Assembly (NCBI GenBank): GCA_910577665.1
Contig: CAJTOJ010000012.1
Span: 32,362-96,361, forward strand
Reading direction: 5' to 3'
DNA from: an uncultured Acetatifactor sp.
GTDB taxonomy: Bacteria; Bacillota; Clostridia; Lachnospirales; Lachnospiraceae
DNA: 64,000 nt
This document shows, piece after piece, positions 25,725-34,451 of the stretch. A program made the translations under genes and the position numbers. A model generated the notes under the pieces. It was not told the origin of the DNA. It ran no database searches and worked only from the letters and a program-made list of their open reading frames with translations. Each line of letters starts with the position of its first letter. Positions within the stretch are counted from its first letter, which is position 1.

Positions 25725-25760
25725 CCCCGCGGCTACCTGGCCGCGGGGTTCTTTCTGTTC
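25725..25760 (+). terminator. Terminator at the right end of the element
   Basis: CCCCGCGG (25725-25732) pairs with CCGCGGGG (25741-25748), followed by TTCTTTCTGTT. A second hairpin (AAAGTGG with CCACTTT, about 25688-25713) lies just before it. Confidence 0.75.
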
Positions 25761-25838
25761 CTGTCCATGCACTCAGCATGTGCCACCTGCTGGCACCAGC
25801 GGGCACGGGAAGGGGAGGGAAACCGCACAGGCCGGGTA

Positions 25839-25927
25839 ACTCTTAATCAGGGTGTCCAGGGTTCGAGCCCCTGGCGGTGCATGAAGAGTCTTGGAGCCTG
25901 CATTCATGCGGGTTTCGGGGCTTTTTT
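25839..25927 (+). repeat. attR: 89-bp direct repeat, partial tRNA-Lys
   Basis: Identical to 20775-20863. It carries only the 3' 43 bases of tRNA-Lys plus the terminator, so it is not a second tRNA gene. The base before it differs from the left copy, which fixes the junction. Confidence 0.92.
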
Positions 25928-25973
25928 ATTGCCCTGGGGAAGGAAGTGCCGGAAAAAATCAGATTTTCCGGGG

Positions 25974-26336
25974 CTATAGGATTCCATGTGCGGAAGCAAG
26001 GTAGCCGTTGACATCTCCCTGGGAGACCATGAAAAAGGCCCGGCTGGCACCTGCAAAGGCCAGGAAGGGGGAAACAAAGTCCTGGTAGTCCTTCACGGAC
26101 TTGGGGGACAGGTCAGCCAGACGGATGACGCATTCGTCACGGAAGAGCTCTTTCGGTTTGAAAGCAAAGTCACACAGGACACTTTTCACACAGTCCGGGT
26201 TGTCAGTGAGCCGGGCAAACATGAGGGTTTCACTCACAAGCTGGGAATCAGAGAAGAGTTCACGTGTCCACTTGCGGAATTCCGGCTCTTCCGGTGCTGG
26301 TAGCATATGCTTGGCGCCATGCACATTAATGGGCAT
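25974..26336 (-). pseudogene. Deleted remnant of a related element (76-aa homolog fused to integrase fragment)
   Basis: On the minus strand a 120-residue frame joins a homolog of the 76-aa protein (EFRKWTRELFSDSQLVSET, then RDECVIRLA) directly to the integrase N-terminal domain (ADLSPKSVKDYQDFVSPFLA, then VSQGDVNGYLAS), where it stops. Everything between them in the intact element (67-aa gene, origin, rep, start of int) is missing. The junction falls in a short shared sequence, GCCAGGCG in the intact element. It is a deletion scar of a diverged element at the same site, not a functional fusion. Confidence 0.8.
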
Positions 26337-27237
26337 TGCTTTGCAGCGGAGAAGCTGGGTTCAATTTGGCACAGAAGGCAAAATAACCGTGTCCGGTGTT
26401 AAATAAGAGACTGTAGTCAAAAATATCTGAATAGAGTATTTTTACGAATTGTTCACTTGTCATGATATGGCTGCTTTCCAGGCGATATTGCGAGGACAGA
26501 TGACAATGTATGCCAAGTTGTTCCGCAATCCGCAAGGCTAGTTCCCTCCCCGCGTTCATGACCAACTTATCCATTTTGTTCAGCGGAATATCCAGCATGG
26601 CGCTGACAGCCCGCAGCACCAGGCTTTTTTCCAGAACCATGAAAATCCGTATCTTTTTTTGGGCTGTCGAAAGATATGTCAATTGGATGATCAGGCTGGT
26701 TCCGAAATCTTCCCCAGCATAATGTTCACTCACAATTTCTGTCTGTAGTCTGAAAATTTCCTGTATAGTAACAATTAAGGCATTTTCCAAGGCATCCATA
26801 TCAGCTCCGGCATTGTCTGTTTTCCACCTGTTTGCAATTTTACCTGTGATAGCCCGGTCCTCGATCAGTATGTGAGCGGTAAGCCATCCAAGGCAGATGC
26901 CGAGGAAGTGCTGGATAGATTCCTGTGAGTAGTTGGATTCGGCGAGTTCTTTTTCCAGTGCAGGAAGTGTTTTATACCGCATGTCATCATGCAGACGTTT
27001 GTGTATCTCATATCCTTTGTAGCCTATGGACTGCATGTAAGTCTCTTCATCGGTAAAATGTTCGATGGCATAGTTTTTAAAGTATTTGATGCCTTCGGCA
27101 CATGCCCAGTGTCCATTATTTTCTTCCCTGCTCAGATGGGTTAGTCTGCGCACGATTGAAAAAAGCTTTCGGTGTGCATCATCGACAGATTCAACTCCGA
27201 TGTTAAAATGTTTGTTCCATTCCGTTTCCTTAAGCAT
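26326..27237 (-). CDS. Bacteriohemerythrin with CheX-like C-terminal domain
   Basis: A 303-residue protein. Residues 1-135 are a hemerythrin domain with the full di-iron ligand set: H22, H60, E64, H79, H83, H122 and D127. Residues about 150-295 resemble a CheX-type domain (ALIVTIQEIFRLQTEI, NAGRELALRIAEQLG). Hemerythrins bind oxygen at a di-iron site; CheX-like domains are phosphatases or signalling partners. The fusion suggests an oxygen or redox signal feeding a regulatory output, which is inference. The last ~8 residues (PLQSNAH) run into the remnant element, so the original C-terminus may have been altered. No signal peptide. Confidence 0.8.
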   Translation of the reverse strand: MLKETEWNKHFNIGVESVDDAHRKLFSIVRRLTHLSREENNGHWACAEGIKYFKNYAIEHFTDEETYMQSIGYKGYEIHKRLHDDMRYKTLPALEKELAESNYSQESIQHFLGICLGWLTAHILIEDRAITGKIANRWKTDNAGADMDALENALIVTIQEIFRLQTEIVSEHYAGEDFGTSLIIQLTYLSTAQKKIRIFMVLEKSLVLRAVSAMLDIPLNKMDKLVMNAGRELALRIAEQLGIHCHLSSQYRLESSHIMTSEQFVKILYSDIFDYSLLFNTGHGYFAFCAKLNPASPLQSNAH

Positions 27238-27671
27238 GGCTCTCCTTGCTCAGATAGGGGATATCCCGTAGCTGATATTTATGAAATCCACGATTGGCTA
27301 TGACACGAAGTACCGGGCGGGCAGCATTGGTGGTTTCCTGGGTTCATGTAAATGCTTCCATGTGGTGACGGGATTTCAAGATAGTTTTGTTAATAGGATA
27401 TGTCGAAAAGGTGAACTGCGTGTCAAATTTTGAGATTAGATTCTAAAGCCTGGCCGGGATGTAAACCGGTTATTGGCATCTGCAATTACATAAGAGATAC
27501 ATGACATTTACAAAAATGGATGAGGCATACGTTATATAATGGAAAAGGTATAATATATATACAAAAAAGGAATCCAGTAAAAACGTGATATATTCATTGG
27601 ATAAATGTTACAAAACGCACATTAATGATTCAGTATAAATTTACAAAATGTATACATATGAAAAGTTTATA
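27238..27671. other. AT-rich intergenic stretch
   Basis: No gene seen. It carries the divergent control regions of the hemerythrin gene and the large ABC operon. AT-richness rises toward the promoter at 27672. No operator could be picked out. Confidence 0.4.
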
Positions 27672-27699
27672 TTGAAATACGTAAACCAAATGATATAAT
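27672..27699 (+). promoter_or_regulatory. Promoter of the large ABC/GH32 operon
   Basis: TTGAAA (27672-27677) and TATAAT (27694-27699) are 16 bases apart, about 43 bases before the ATG at 27743. Confidence 0.65.
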
Positions 27700-27742
27700 T
27701 GAAATGTAAAAAGTCATATATAAATTTGGAGGGTTGCATTAT

Positions 27743-30535
27743 ATGGAAAGGAAGCGGAGAAGAACACTTGCATTATGTGGTTGCGCGATACTGGCGCTGG
27801 TTATTCTGGTAGTTCTATCATTGCTGGCTCCTCACGGCGGGGATTTTCCGAGAGGAAATACATCCGCGAGTCTGGAAGGGAAAATGCAGTCAGATAGTCC
27901 TGGTATAGTTTTACAGACAGATGAAGCCGACCCTGTGCTTCTGGGTAAAGGCAACGATGCGGCCGAATGGACATTTGACGTGGAAGAGAGTGGAAGCTAT
28001 TACCTGGGCGCGGGGTATATGGCGCTGGAGGGTAATGGCCAGGAACTTGAGTTCAATCTGTTGCTGGATGGCAGCAGTATATCGGATTCTGCAATTACAC
28101 TGACCAGAATCTGGACGGACAACGGAGAATTCCGTCATACTGCTTCCGGGGACGAAATACGCCCTGTGCAGACAGAAGCGTATCTCTGGACCGAAGAACC
28201 CTTTCGTCTGGCGAAGAAGGAGAGGGTGGAATTTTATCTGGAAGAGGGGGAACATACCTTGACTGTACAGGGAACCGGTCAGCCTGGCTTGTTCCGTTAT
28301 CTGCGTTTCTATCGGGAAGAGATTCCCTCTTATGAGGAATACCTTGCCGCATATTCCGGTTATAAGAAGGCAGGGAAAGAGCTTTGTATACAGGTACAAG
28401 GGGAAAGCCCATATATGAAATCTTCTTCCCAGTTGTATGCAGTCTATGACAGGTCAAGTCCTTATACGGTTCCCTACCATGCCACCTGTCTTAGGTATAA
28501 CACGATTGGCGGTGCAAATTGGTCGGACAGCGGACAGTGGATTGAATGGCAGATAGAGGTGCCGGAGGATGGACTGTACCAGATTGGGCTAAGGTACAGG
28601 CAGGATGAAAACAAAGGCCAGAGCAGCCTGCGGCGGCTGGAGATAGACGGACAGGTTCCCTTCCGGGAAGTGGGAGGGCTGACCTTTGGCTATGACGTAA
28701 ACTGGCAGAGTGGGTTCCTGGGCAGCCAGGATGCCCCTTATTTGTTTTACCTGACGGCGGGTTCTCATAACCTGCGGATGGAAGTTGTGTTGGGGGAAAT
28801 GGGGCAGATCATCGGGCAAATGCAGGAGACTCTCCAGAAAGTGAACTCCTTGTATCGGGAGATAATTATGATAACCGGAACGGATCCGGATACCTACAGG
28901 GATTACAGCCTGGAAACGGCCATTCCCGATCTGGAAGACAAACTGGCATCCATATTGTCTGAGCTGGATGCTTATGTGGATTACCTGGAGGGCCTGTATG
29001 GAAAGGGTTGCTATTCCGCCAGGATATTGACCCAGATGACAACACAGATCAGTTCGTTCTGCGAGAAGCCTTATACAATAGCCAGGAGGTTGTCTGTCTT
29101 TAAGACAAATATTGAAGCGCTTGCAGAGTGGGTGCTGGAATTTGAACAGCAGCCGTTACAGATAGATTATTTGTACGCTTCTGGCGCAGATGCTGCAACG
29201 CCTGTGGCAGAAGGCAATATTTTAAGCAAGATCGGGCATGGAATCAGGGCATTTGCAGGTTCTTTCTCCCATTCCTACAGTGAAGTGGCCTCGGAAGAGG
29301 ATGCAGGTTCAGAGGTGACACTGACAGTGTGGATGGGAAAAGGACGCGATCAGGCGAACGTGATGAAAAGACTGATAGATTCCTACTTTACGCCCGAGTC
29401 GGGGATCGCTGTGAATATCAGCCTTGTGGAAGGTGCACTGGTGAAGGCAACCCTGGCGGGTCAAGGGCCGGATGTCAATATTTTTACTACAAGAGGAGAA
29501 GCCATGAACCTGGCATTCAGGGGGGCGGTCGCCGAACTGGGTTCCATGGAAGGCTTCAGTGAATTACAGGGGCAGTATGCAGGCAGTGCGTTTGTCCCAT
29601 ATGAGTACAAGGACAGGATATATGGTATTCCAGAGACACAGGAATTCTATGTTATGTATATCAGGACGGATATTTTTGATGAGCTGGATATTGAGATACC
29701 CAATACATGGCAGGAACTGATGGCCCTGCTGCCAGTGTTGCAGGCAAACAGTCTGTCCATCGGCCTGCCATATGCGGACGGCTATGCCACTATGAACAAT
29801 GGAATCGGAACCATCAATTTATTCCCGACTCTCCTGGCCCAGCATGGGATTGATGTATACAGGGAATCGGAAGATATGGTGGTTTCCAATCTGATGATAC
29901 CGGAAGCTTACGAAGCGTTTAAGCAATGGATCGACTTTTATGTGCAGTATGATTTCAGCTTGTATAAGGATGACTTTAACCGATTCAGGACGGGGGAGAT
30001 GCCGGTTGTAATCTCCACCTATGGACTGTACAACAATCTGAATGAAGCGGCGCCGGAGATCGCCGGGCAATGGATTATGACAGCAATTCCGGGGACTCCC
30101 CAGGGAACAGAGATCAACCGTGCCACAAGCGCCAGCGGAACCTGTAGCATCCTTCTGGAGGACTGCAAGAATAAAGAGGAGGCATGGGAATTCCTGAAAT
30201 GGTGGAACAGCGCGGAAATCCAGGAACTGTACTCCAGGGAGATCGAGGCGGAACTGAGTACGCTTGGGAGACATACGCCTGCCAATCTGGAGGCCTTTCA
30301 GGGAAGCCTGTGGAAGGATGAGGAAAAGGAAATGCTTCTGGAGCAGTGGGAGAATGTTGCGGAAGTGCCGGAGATTCCTGGTGGATATTATGTAACCAGA
30401 AATGTGGATAATGCCTTCAGACAGGTATACTACAATGGTGAAAATGCACGGGATACCTTGAACTATTGGATGAATGCTGTAAATGAAGAACTGATCCGCA
30501 AGCAGTCTCAACTGAAGGCCAGGGAGGGGGACTAA
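27743..30535 (+). CDS. Large solute-binding protein with N-terminal carbohydrate-binding-like region
   Basis: A 930-residue surface protein. An N-terminal membrane anchor (about 8-30) has no clear lipobox. Two beta-rich regions of roughly 150 residues each follow (about 50-205 and 215-345), both with the look of carbohydrate-binding modules (GSYYLGAGYMAL; GQWIEWQIEVPEDGLYQIGL). A helical segment (about 350-470) leads to a family-1-type binding domain (about 530-900; VTLTVWMGKGRDQANVMKRL). The start is the ATG at 27743, 9 bases after GGAGGG; an earlier TTG is rejected. The next two permease genes complete an importer. Such a fusion could both anchor and capture a polysaccharide. Confidence 0.82.
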   Translation: MERKRRRTLALCGCAILALVILVVLSLLAPHGGDFPRGNTSASLEGKMQSDSPGIVLQTDEADPVLLGKGNDAAEWTFDVEESGSYYLGAGYMALEGNGQELEFNLLLDGSSISDSAITLTRIWTDNGEFRHTASGDEIRPVQTEAYLWTEEPFRLAKKERVEFYLEEGEHTLTVQGTGQPGLFRYLRFYREEIPSYEEYLAAYSGYKKAGKELCIQVQGESPYMKSSSQLYAVYDRSSPYTVPYHATCLRYNTIGGANWSDSGQWIEWQIEVPEDGLYQIGLRYRQDENKGQSSLRRLEIDGQVPFREVGGLTFGYDVNWQSGFLGSQDAPYLFYLTAGSHNLRMEVVLGEMGQIIGQMQETLQKVNSLYREIIMITGTDPDTYRDYSLETAIPDLEDKLASILSELDAYVDYLEGLYGKGCYSARILTQMTTQISSFCEKPYTIARRLSVFKTNIEALAEWVLEFEQQPLQIDYLYASGADAATPVAEGNILSKIGHGIRAFAGSFSHSYSEVASEEDAGSEVTLTVWMGKGRDQANVMKRLIDSYFTPESGIAVNISLVEGALVKATLAGQGPDVNIFTTRGEAMNLAFRGAVAELGSMEGFSELQGQYAGSAFVPYEYKDRIYGIPETQEFYVMYIRTDIFDELDIEIPNTWQELMALLPVLQANSLSIGLPYADGYATMNNGIGTINLFPTLLAQHGIDVYRESEDMVVSNLMIPEAYEAFKQWIDFYVQYDFSLYKDDFNRFRTGEMPVVISTYGLYNNLNEAAPEIAGQWIMTAIPGTPQGTEINRATSASGTCSILLEDCKNKEEAWEFLKWWNSAEIQELYSREIEAELSTLGRHTPANLEAFQGSLWKDEEKEMLLEQWENVAEVPEIPGGYYVTRNVDNAFRQVYYNGENARDTLNYWMNAVNEELIRKQSQLKAREGD

Positions 30536-30537
30536 TT

Positions 30538-31455
30538 ATGGAGACAAAAAAGAAGAACACGAACAAAATTTTGACATACTTCCGTACATACAAGACCAGC
30601 TATCTGATGATGTTTCCCTACCTTTTGTTTTTCATGGTATTTACGATTCTGCCAGTGGTGGCGTCTATTGTGTTGAGCTTCACAGATTATGACATGGTTC
30701 AACGGCCAATATTTGTAGGACTGGAAAACTATTTCCAGATTTTTCTGAATGATGAATATTTCATTGTGGCCTTGAAAAACACATTGATATTTGCAGTCAT
30801 AATAGGACCGGCAAGCTATGTGATCTGCTTTCTGATCGCCTGGATGATCAATGAACTGAAACCCCTGGCAAGGGCACTGGTGACGGCCCTGTTCTATATT
30901 CCTACCATTGTAGGGGCGGCGGGATGGAGCGTATGGCGCCTGATCTTCAGCTCTGATCAGTACGGACTGATAAATGGGTTTCTGATGAAATGGGGACTGC
31001 TCAATGAACCCATAGGGTGGCTGGCGGATGAAGCGAAGATTATGCCGGTGCTGATTATCGTACAGCTCTGGATGAGTATGGGAATCAGCTTCCTGACCTT
31101 TATTGCCGGTTTTCAGAATGTAGATAAGACACTGTATGAGGCAGGGATGATGGACGGGGTGAAGAACCGCTTCCAGGAACTCTGGTATATTACGATTCCT
31201 TCCATGGCGAACCAGATGATTTTTGCCATTGTCATGCAGATTGTAAACTGTTTTGCGGTGGGAGAGGTATCCTCTGTCCTGGCAGGACTGCCCAGCACCG
31301 GATATGCAGGCGAGACGATCGTTACACATATTATGGATTACGGAAACCTCAGATATGAATTTGGGTATGCCTGCGCAATGGGTGTGGTGCTGGTGGTGAT
31401 GATGCAGTATTCCAAGAAGTTTGCCACCTGGCTGATTGGCAGGATGGGGCATTAG
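30538..31455 (+). CDS. Sugar ABC transporter permease (MsmF/UgpA-like)
   Basis: A 305-residue permease with six membrane segments. The EAA loop reads EAGMMDGVKNRFQELWYITIP. It begins 2 bases after the binding-protein stop, so translation is coupled. It pairs with the next gene. No ATPase gene is present in the cluster; a shared MsmK-like ATPase elsewhere is expected from knowledge of Firmicutes. Confidence 0.9.
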   Translation: METKKKNTNKILTYFRTYKTSYLMMFPYLLFFMVFTILPVVASIVLSFTDYDMVQRPIFVGLENYFQIFLNDEYFIVALKNTLIFAVIIGPASYVICFLIAWMINELKPLARALVTALFYIPTIVGAAGWSVWRLIFSSDQYGLINGFLMKWGLLNEPIGWLADEAKIMPVLIIVQLWMSMGISFLTFIAGFQNVDKTLYEAGMMDGVKNRFQELWYITIPSMANQMIFAIVMQIVNCFAVGEVSSVLAGLPSTGYAGETIVTHIMDYGNLRYEFGYACAMGVVLVVMMQYSKKFATWLIGRMGH

Positions 31456-31467
31456 GAGGTGCTGGTG

Positions 31468-32364
31468 ATGAGAGAAAAAAGGCAGGCAAAAAAGTTTACA
31501 CTGGGAAAAAAGAGAATGGGGATGGCCAACAGACGCTCCAGGATCGGTAATGGTTTTGTGATTCTGCTGCTGCTTCTGCTGGGGGCATTTATGGCGTTCC
31601 CGCTCTATTATACACTGATCCAGTCCTTAAAGCCTTCAGAAGAACTGTTCCAGTTTCCGCCCAGGCTCTATGTGCTCCGGCCAACGCTGGAACATTATAC
31701 AGAACTGTCCCAGCTCATGTCCAACATGTGGGTGCCTTTTACAAGATATCTGTTTAATACACTGTTTGTAACCCTGGCAGGCACAGTTTTTCATGTACTG
31801 TTTGCGGGAATGGCTGCATATCCCCTTGCAAAACACAAGTTTCCGGGGAGAGACGCATTGTTTGCAGTTATTCTGCTGGGGCTGATGTTTGTGGGCCAGG
31901 TGACATTTCTCCCCAGCTTTATCATTATCGCCAAACTGAATATGCTGAATACATACTGGGCGTACATCTGTCCTAGCATTGGTGCATCCCTTGGCTTATT
32001 CCTGATCAAGCAGTTCATCGAACAGATCCCGGACGCCTTGATAGAAGCAGCCAGGATAGATGGGACAAACGAGTTGAGGGTTTATTTCCAGATCGTAATG
32101 CCCAACATAAAACCGGCCATTTTGACGGTATTCATCTTCCAGTTTGTCAACATCTGGAACGGCCTGTCCAAGGAACTGGTCTATGAGGAACAACTGAAGG
32201 TTGTGAAAGTGGCGTTGGAACAGGTCAGTGCATCCAATGCGTATGCCAGAATGGGTTCCGGCATGGCAGGATCAGTGCTTCTTATGATTCCGCCGATCAT
32301 TGTGTTCATTCTGATGCAGAGAAATGTAGTGGAGACCATGACGTTTGCAGGCATGAAAGATTAG
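31468..32364 (+). CDS. Sugar ABC transporter permease (MsmG/UgpE-like)
   Basis: A 298-residue permease with six membrane segments and EAA loop EAARIDGTNELRVYFQIVMP. The start at 31468 has AGGAGG 8 bases ahead; an earlier GTG at 31459 overlaps that site and is rejected. It forms the first transporter with the two genes before it. The stop is 9 bases before the NHL-protein gene, so it belongs to the same operon. Confidence 0.9.
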   Translation: MREKRQAKKFTLGKKRMGMANRRSRIGNGFVILLLLLLGAFMAFPLYYTLIQSLKPSEELFQFPPRLYVLRPTLEHYTELSQLMSNMWVPFTRYLFNTLFVTLAGTVFHVLFAGMAAYPLAKHKFPGRDALFAVILLGLMFVGQVTFLPSFIIIAKLNMLNTYWAYICPSIGASLGLFLIKQFIEQIPDALIEAARIDGTNELRVYFQIVMPNIKPAILTVFIFQFVNIWNGLSKELVYEEQLKVVKVALEQVSASNAYARMGSGMAGSVLLMIPPIIVFILMQRNVVETMTFAGMKD

Positions 32365-32373
32365 GAGGCGAAA

Positions 32374-33828
32374 ATGCGTAGAATAAAAACTTATGGGATA
32401 GCGCTTTGCCTGTCTGTGACAATGATGACAGGTATGGGTCTGAAAGCACAGGCCCAGTCTGGCTACAACACGTATTCCTATGATGAGTGGAAAGAATCGG
32501 TGGCTGCTCCTGCAAGCTATCAGCCTGTAACTGCTAAAAACGGATTGGAGATCGGGGCGGGAGCCTTGAACACACCACAGGATTTTTTCATGGACGGGGA
32601 CGGACATCTGTATGTGGCAGATACCGGGAATAACAGGATCCTGATATTGGATGCGGAACTGAATCTTGTGGACATCCTGGAAACTGTACATTGGAATGGG
32701 GAGGATATTCCACTGGCGGATGTGGAGGGAGTGTATGTCACGAAGGAGCATGTACTGTATGCATCCCAGACAGCATCCGGACGGATACTGGTCATAGAAG
32801 ACGGAGAAGTGACAGCAACAATCGAAAAACCGGTAAGCGGCCTGATTTCGGATGATTTTGTATTTGCACCCACAAAGGTAGGGATCGATGTATATGGAAG
32901 GGCTTACGTGTTATCTAAGGGCTGCTACAGCGGACTTCTGCAATATGACGTGGATGGAAGCTTTATGGGATTTTTCGGCGCCAATAAGGTGGAGGTTACA
33001 GCCCAGGTGGCCTTCAATTATATGTGGAAGAGTATTCTCTCTGATGAACAGAGGGCAGCCATGACCAGCATACTTCCCATAGAGTATTCCAATATAGACT
33101 GTTGTGAGGACGGATTTGTCTACACATCCACGGTAGGTACCCAGCTTCCCAAAAGTCAAGTCAAGAAACTGAATCCTCTGGGAAACAATATTTACTATGC
33201 ACTGGGCAACGAGGAATTCAATTTTGGGGACGAAGAGTTTTCCTATAGCAGGGGCAGGGCAAATTATCCATCGTTTATTGATGTCAAGACAAACGAGGAT
33301 GGATTTATATTCGCCGTTGACCTGACAAGCGGACGGGTTTTTGAGAGAGACCAGGAAGCCAATCTGATAGCGGTATTTGGGGGAATCGGAAGCCAGTTGG
33401 GAACCTTTTCCACACCTGTGGCGGTGGAGACCTACGGCGACAGGGTCTACGTCCTGGACAGACTGAAAAATAATATTACTATATTTGAACCAACGGAATA
33501 CGGTTCCCTGGTAGAGGAGGCGACAATCTTATATAACGAGGGCCTGTATGAAGAGTCTTCCAGGATCTGGAGCAAGGTACTTGCCAGAAACGCCAACTCC
33601 AGACTGGCCTATAACGGTATAGGAAAAGCCTATACACAGGGGGAGGAATATACCAGCGCGCTGGAATATCTTCGGTACAGTGGCGACAGGTACAGCTATT
33701 CAAGGGCTTTTGGTAAAAACAGGCTGGTGGTAGTCAGAAAGTATGGTCCCTATGTCATGGCCCTGGTAGCCTGCCTGGCAGTTGGAATTTCTGTGAGAAA
33801 GCGGATTATAAGGAGGAAGAAGTTATGA
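32374..33828 (+). CDS. Secreted, membrane-anchored NHL-repeat protein
   Basis: A 484-residue protein. A signal peptide (about 1-28, LKAQAQSG) is followed by beta-propeller NHL repeats (about 65-380; GHLYVADTGNNRILILDAEL is a clear unit), a short TPR-like helical segment (about 385-435) and a C-terminal membrane helix (about 460-476) with a basic tail. So the propeller faces outward and is held at the membrane. The last bases overlap the next gene (ATGA-type overlap at 33825). Propellers often bind partner proteins or sugars; here it may organise the transport complex, which is inference. Confidence 0.8.
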   Translation: MRRIKTYGIALCLSVTMMTGMGLKAQAQSGYNTYSYDEWKESVAAPASYQPVTAKNGLEIGAGALNTPQDFFMDGDGHLYVADTGNNRILILDAELNLVDILETVHWNGEDIPLADVEGVYVTKEHVLYASQTASGRILVIEDGEVTATIEKPVSGLISDDFVFAPTKVGIDVYGRAYVLSKGCYSGLLQYDVDGSFMGFFGANKVEVTAQVAFNYMWKSILSDEQRAAMTSILPIEYSNIDCCEDGFVYTSTVGTQLPKSQVKKLNPLGNNIYYALGNEEFNFGDEEFSYSRGRANYPSFIDVKTNEDGFIFAVDLTSGRVFERDQEANLIAVFGGIGSQLGTFSTPVAVETYGDRVYVLDRLKNNITIFEPTEYGSLVEEATILYNEGLYEESSRIWSKVLARNANSRLAYNGIGKAYTQGEEYTSALEYLRYSGDRYSYSRAFGKNRLVVVRKYGPYVMALVACLAVGISVRKRIIRRKKL

Positions 33829-34448
33829 GAGAGAAAAAGACGGCAACCAATCCTTTCTATACGATCATGCATCCGTTCAATGGCTCCTATGATATCCGCT
33901 TTAAAGGAAAAGGGAACATATGGTTTACAATCATTATCCTGGCCGTTTTTTTCCTGGCTTCCATATTCCAGCGGCAGAATACAGGATATATCTTCAACTA
34001 TAACAAATTGAGCGACTTGAATGTGTTCCTTCAATTTATCAGTGTAGTGCTGCCTTTTGTGCTCTTTGTGATATCCAACTGGGTGGTTGGTATTCTGATG
34101 AACGGGACAGGAAGGTTCCGGGATATCTGGATCTATGGTGCATATTGCTGTATCCCCTTTATTATGGGGAATATTCTGTCAGTGCTTCTTAGTAATGTGC
34201 TGGTCCGTGAGGAACCCTTTGGTGGATATATGCAGGTGTTTGGAGCGGCATGGAGCCTGGTGGTTCTGTTCATCGGACTGATGACCATGCATGAATATGG
34301 CTTTACCCAGAATGTATTCAGTTGCATTTGCACGCTGTTCGTCATGTTTATCCTTCTATTCCTAATTATGCTGGTGGGTAATCTGGCAACAGATCTTTAT
34401 GGATTCGTGATGACAATAGTGAAAGAAGTTACGTTCCGGATGAGCTAG
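33825..34448 (+). CDS. Yip1-domain membrane protein
   Basis: A 207-residue protein with five membrane segments and the Yip1-like pattern (SNWVVGILMNGTGRFRDIWI, then CCIPFIMGNILSVLLSN). Its start overlaps the NHL-protein stop by 4 bases, and the next gene starts 3 bases after its end, so the three are tightly coupled. Bacterial Yip1 proteins have no established job. Position inside the transporter cluster suggests a membrane partner of the NHL and DUF5696-like proteins. Confidence 0.75.
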   Translation: MREKKTATNPFYTIMHPFNGSYDIRFKGKGNIWFTIIILAVFFLASIFQRQNTGYIFNYNKLSDLNVFLQFISVVLPFVLFVISNWVVGILMNGTGRFRDIWIYGAYCCIPFIMGNILSVLLSNVLVREEPFGGYMQVFGAAWSLVVLFIGLMTMHEYGFTQNVFSCICTLFVMFILLFLIMLVGNLATDLYGFVMTIVKEVTFRMS

Positions 34449-34451
34449 GGG

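Larger units (their letters stand above)
20775..25838 (+). mobile_element. Integrated CRESS-Rep plasmid-like element in tRNA-Lys (5,064 bp)
   Basis: The element is bounded by the 89-bp att repeats. Minus-strand genes, in order of reading: 76-aa protein, 67-aa protein, origin hairpin, Rep (HUH plus SF3-type helicase), tyrosine integrase, ribbon-helix-helix protein. Plus-strand genes: XRE regulator and a 55-aa protein. No capsid, relaxase or resistance gene is seen, so it is plasmid-like and not a provirus. Rolling-circle replication of an excised circle is inferred from Rep and the hairpin. The left arm is GC-rich and the right arm AT-rich, suggesting a mosaic origin. Confidence 0.88.

Noticed and set aside
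25839..25881. Second tRNA-Lys gene
   Set aside because: Only the 3' 43 bases are present; the 5' acceptor and D-arm are missing. It is the attR copy.
25974..26336. Functional fusion of the 76-aa protein with an integrase domain
   Set aside because: The integrase part has no catalytic domain and ends at the att scar; the join is explained by a short shared sequence. A deletion remnant is simpler.
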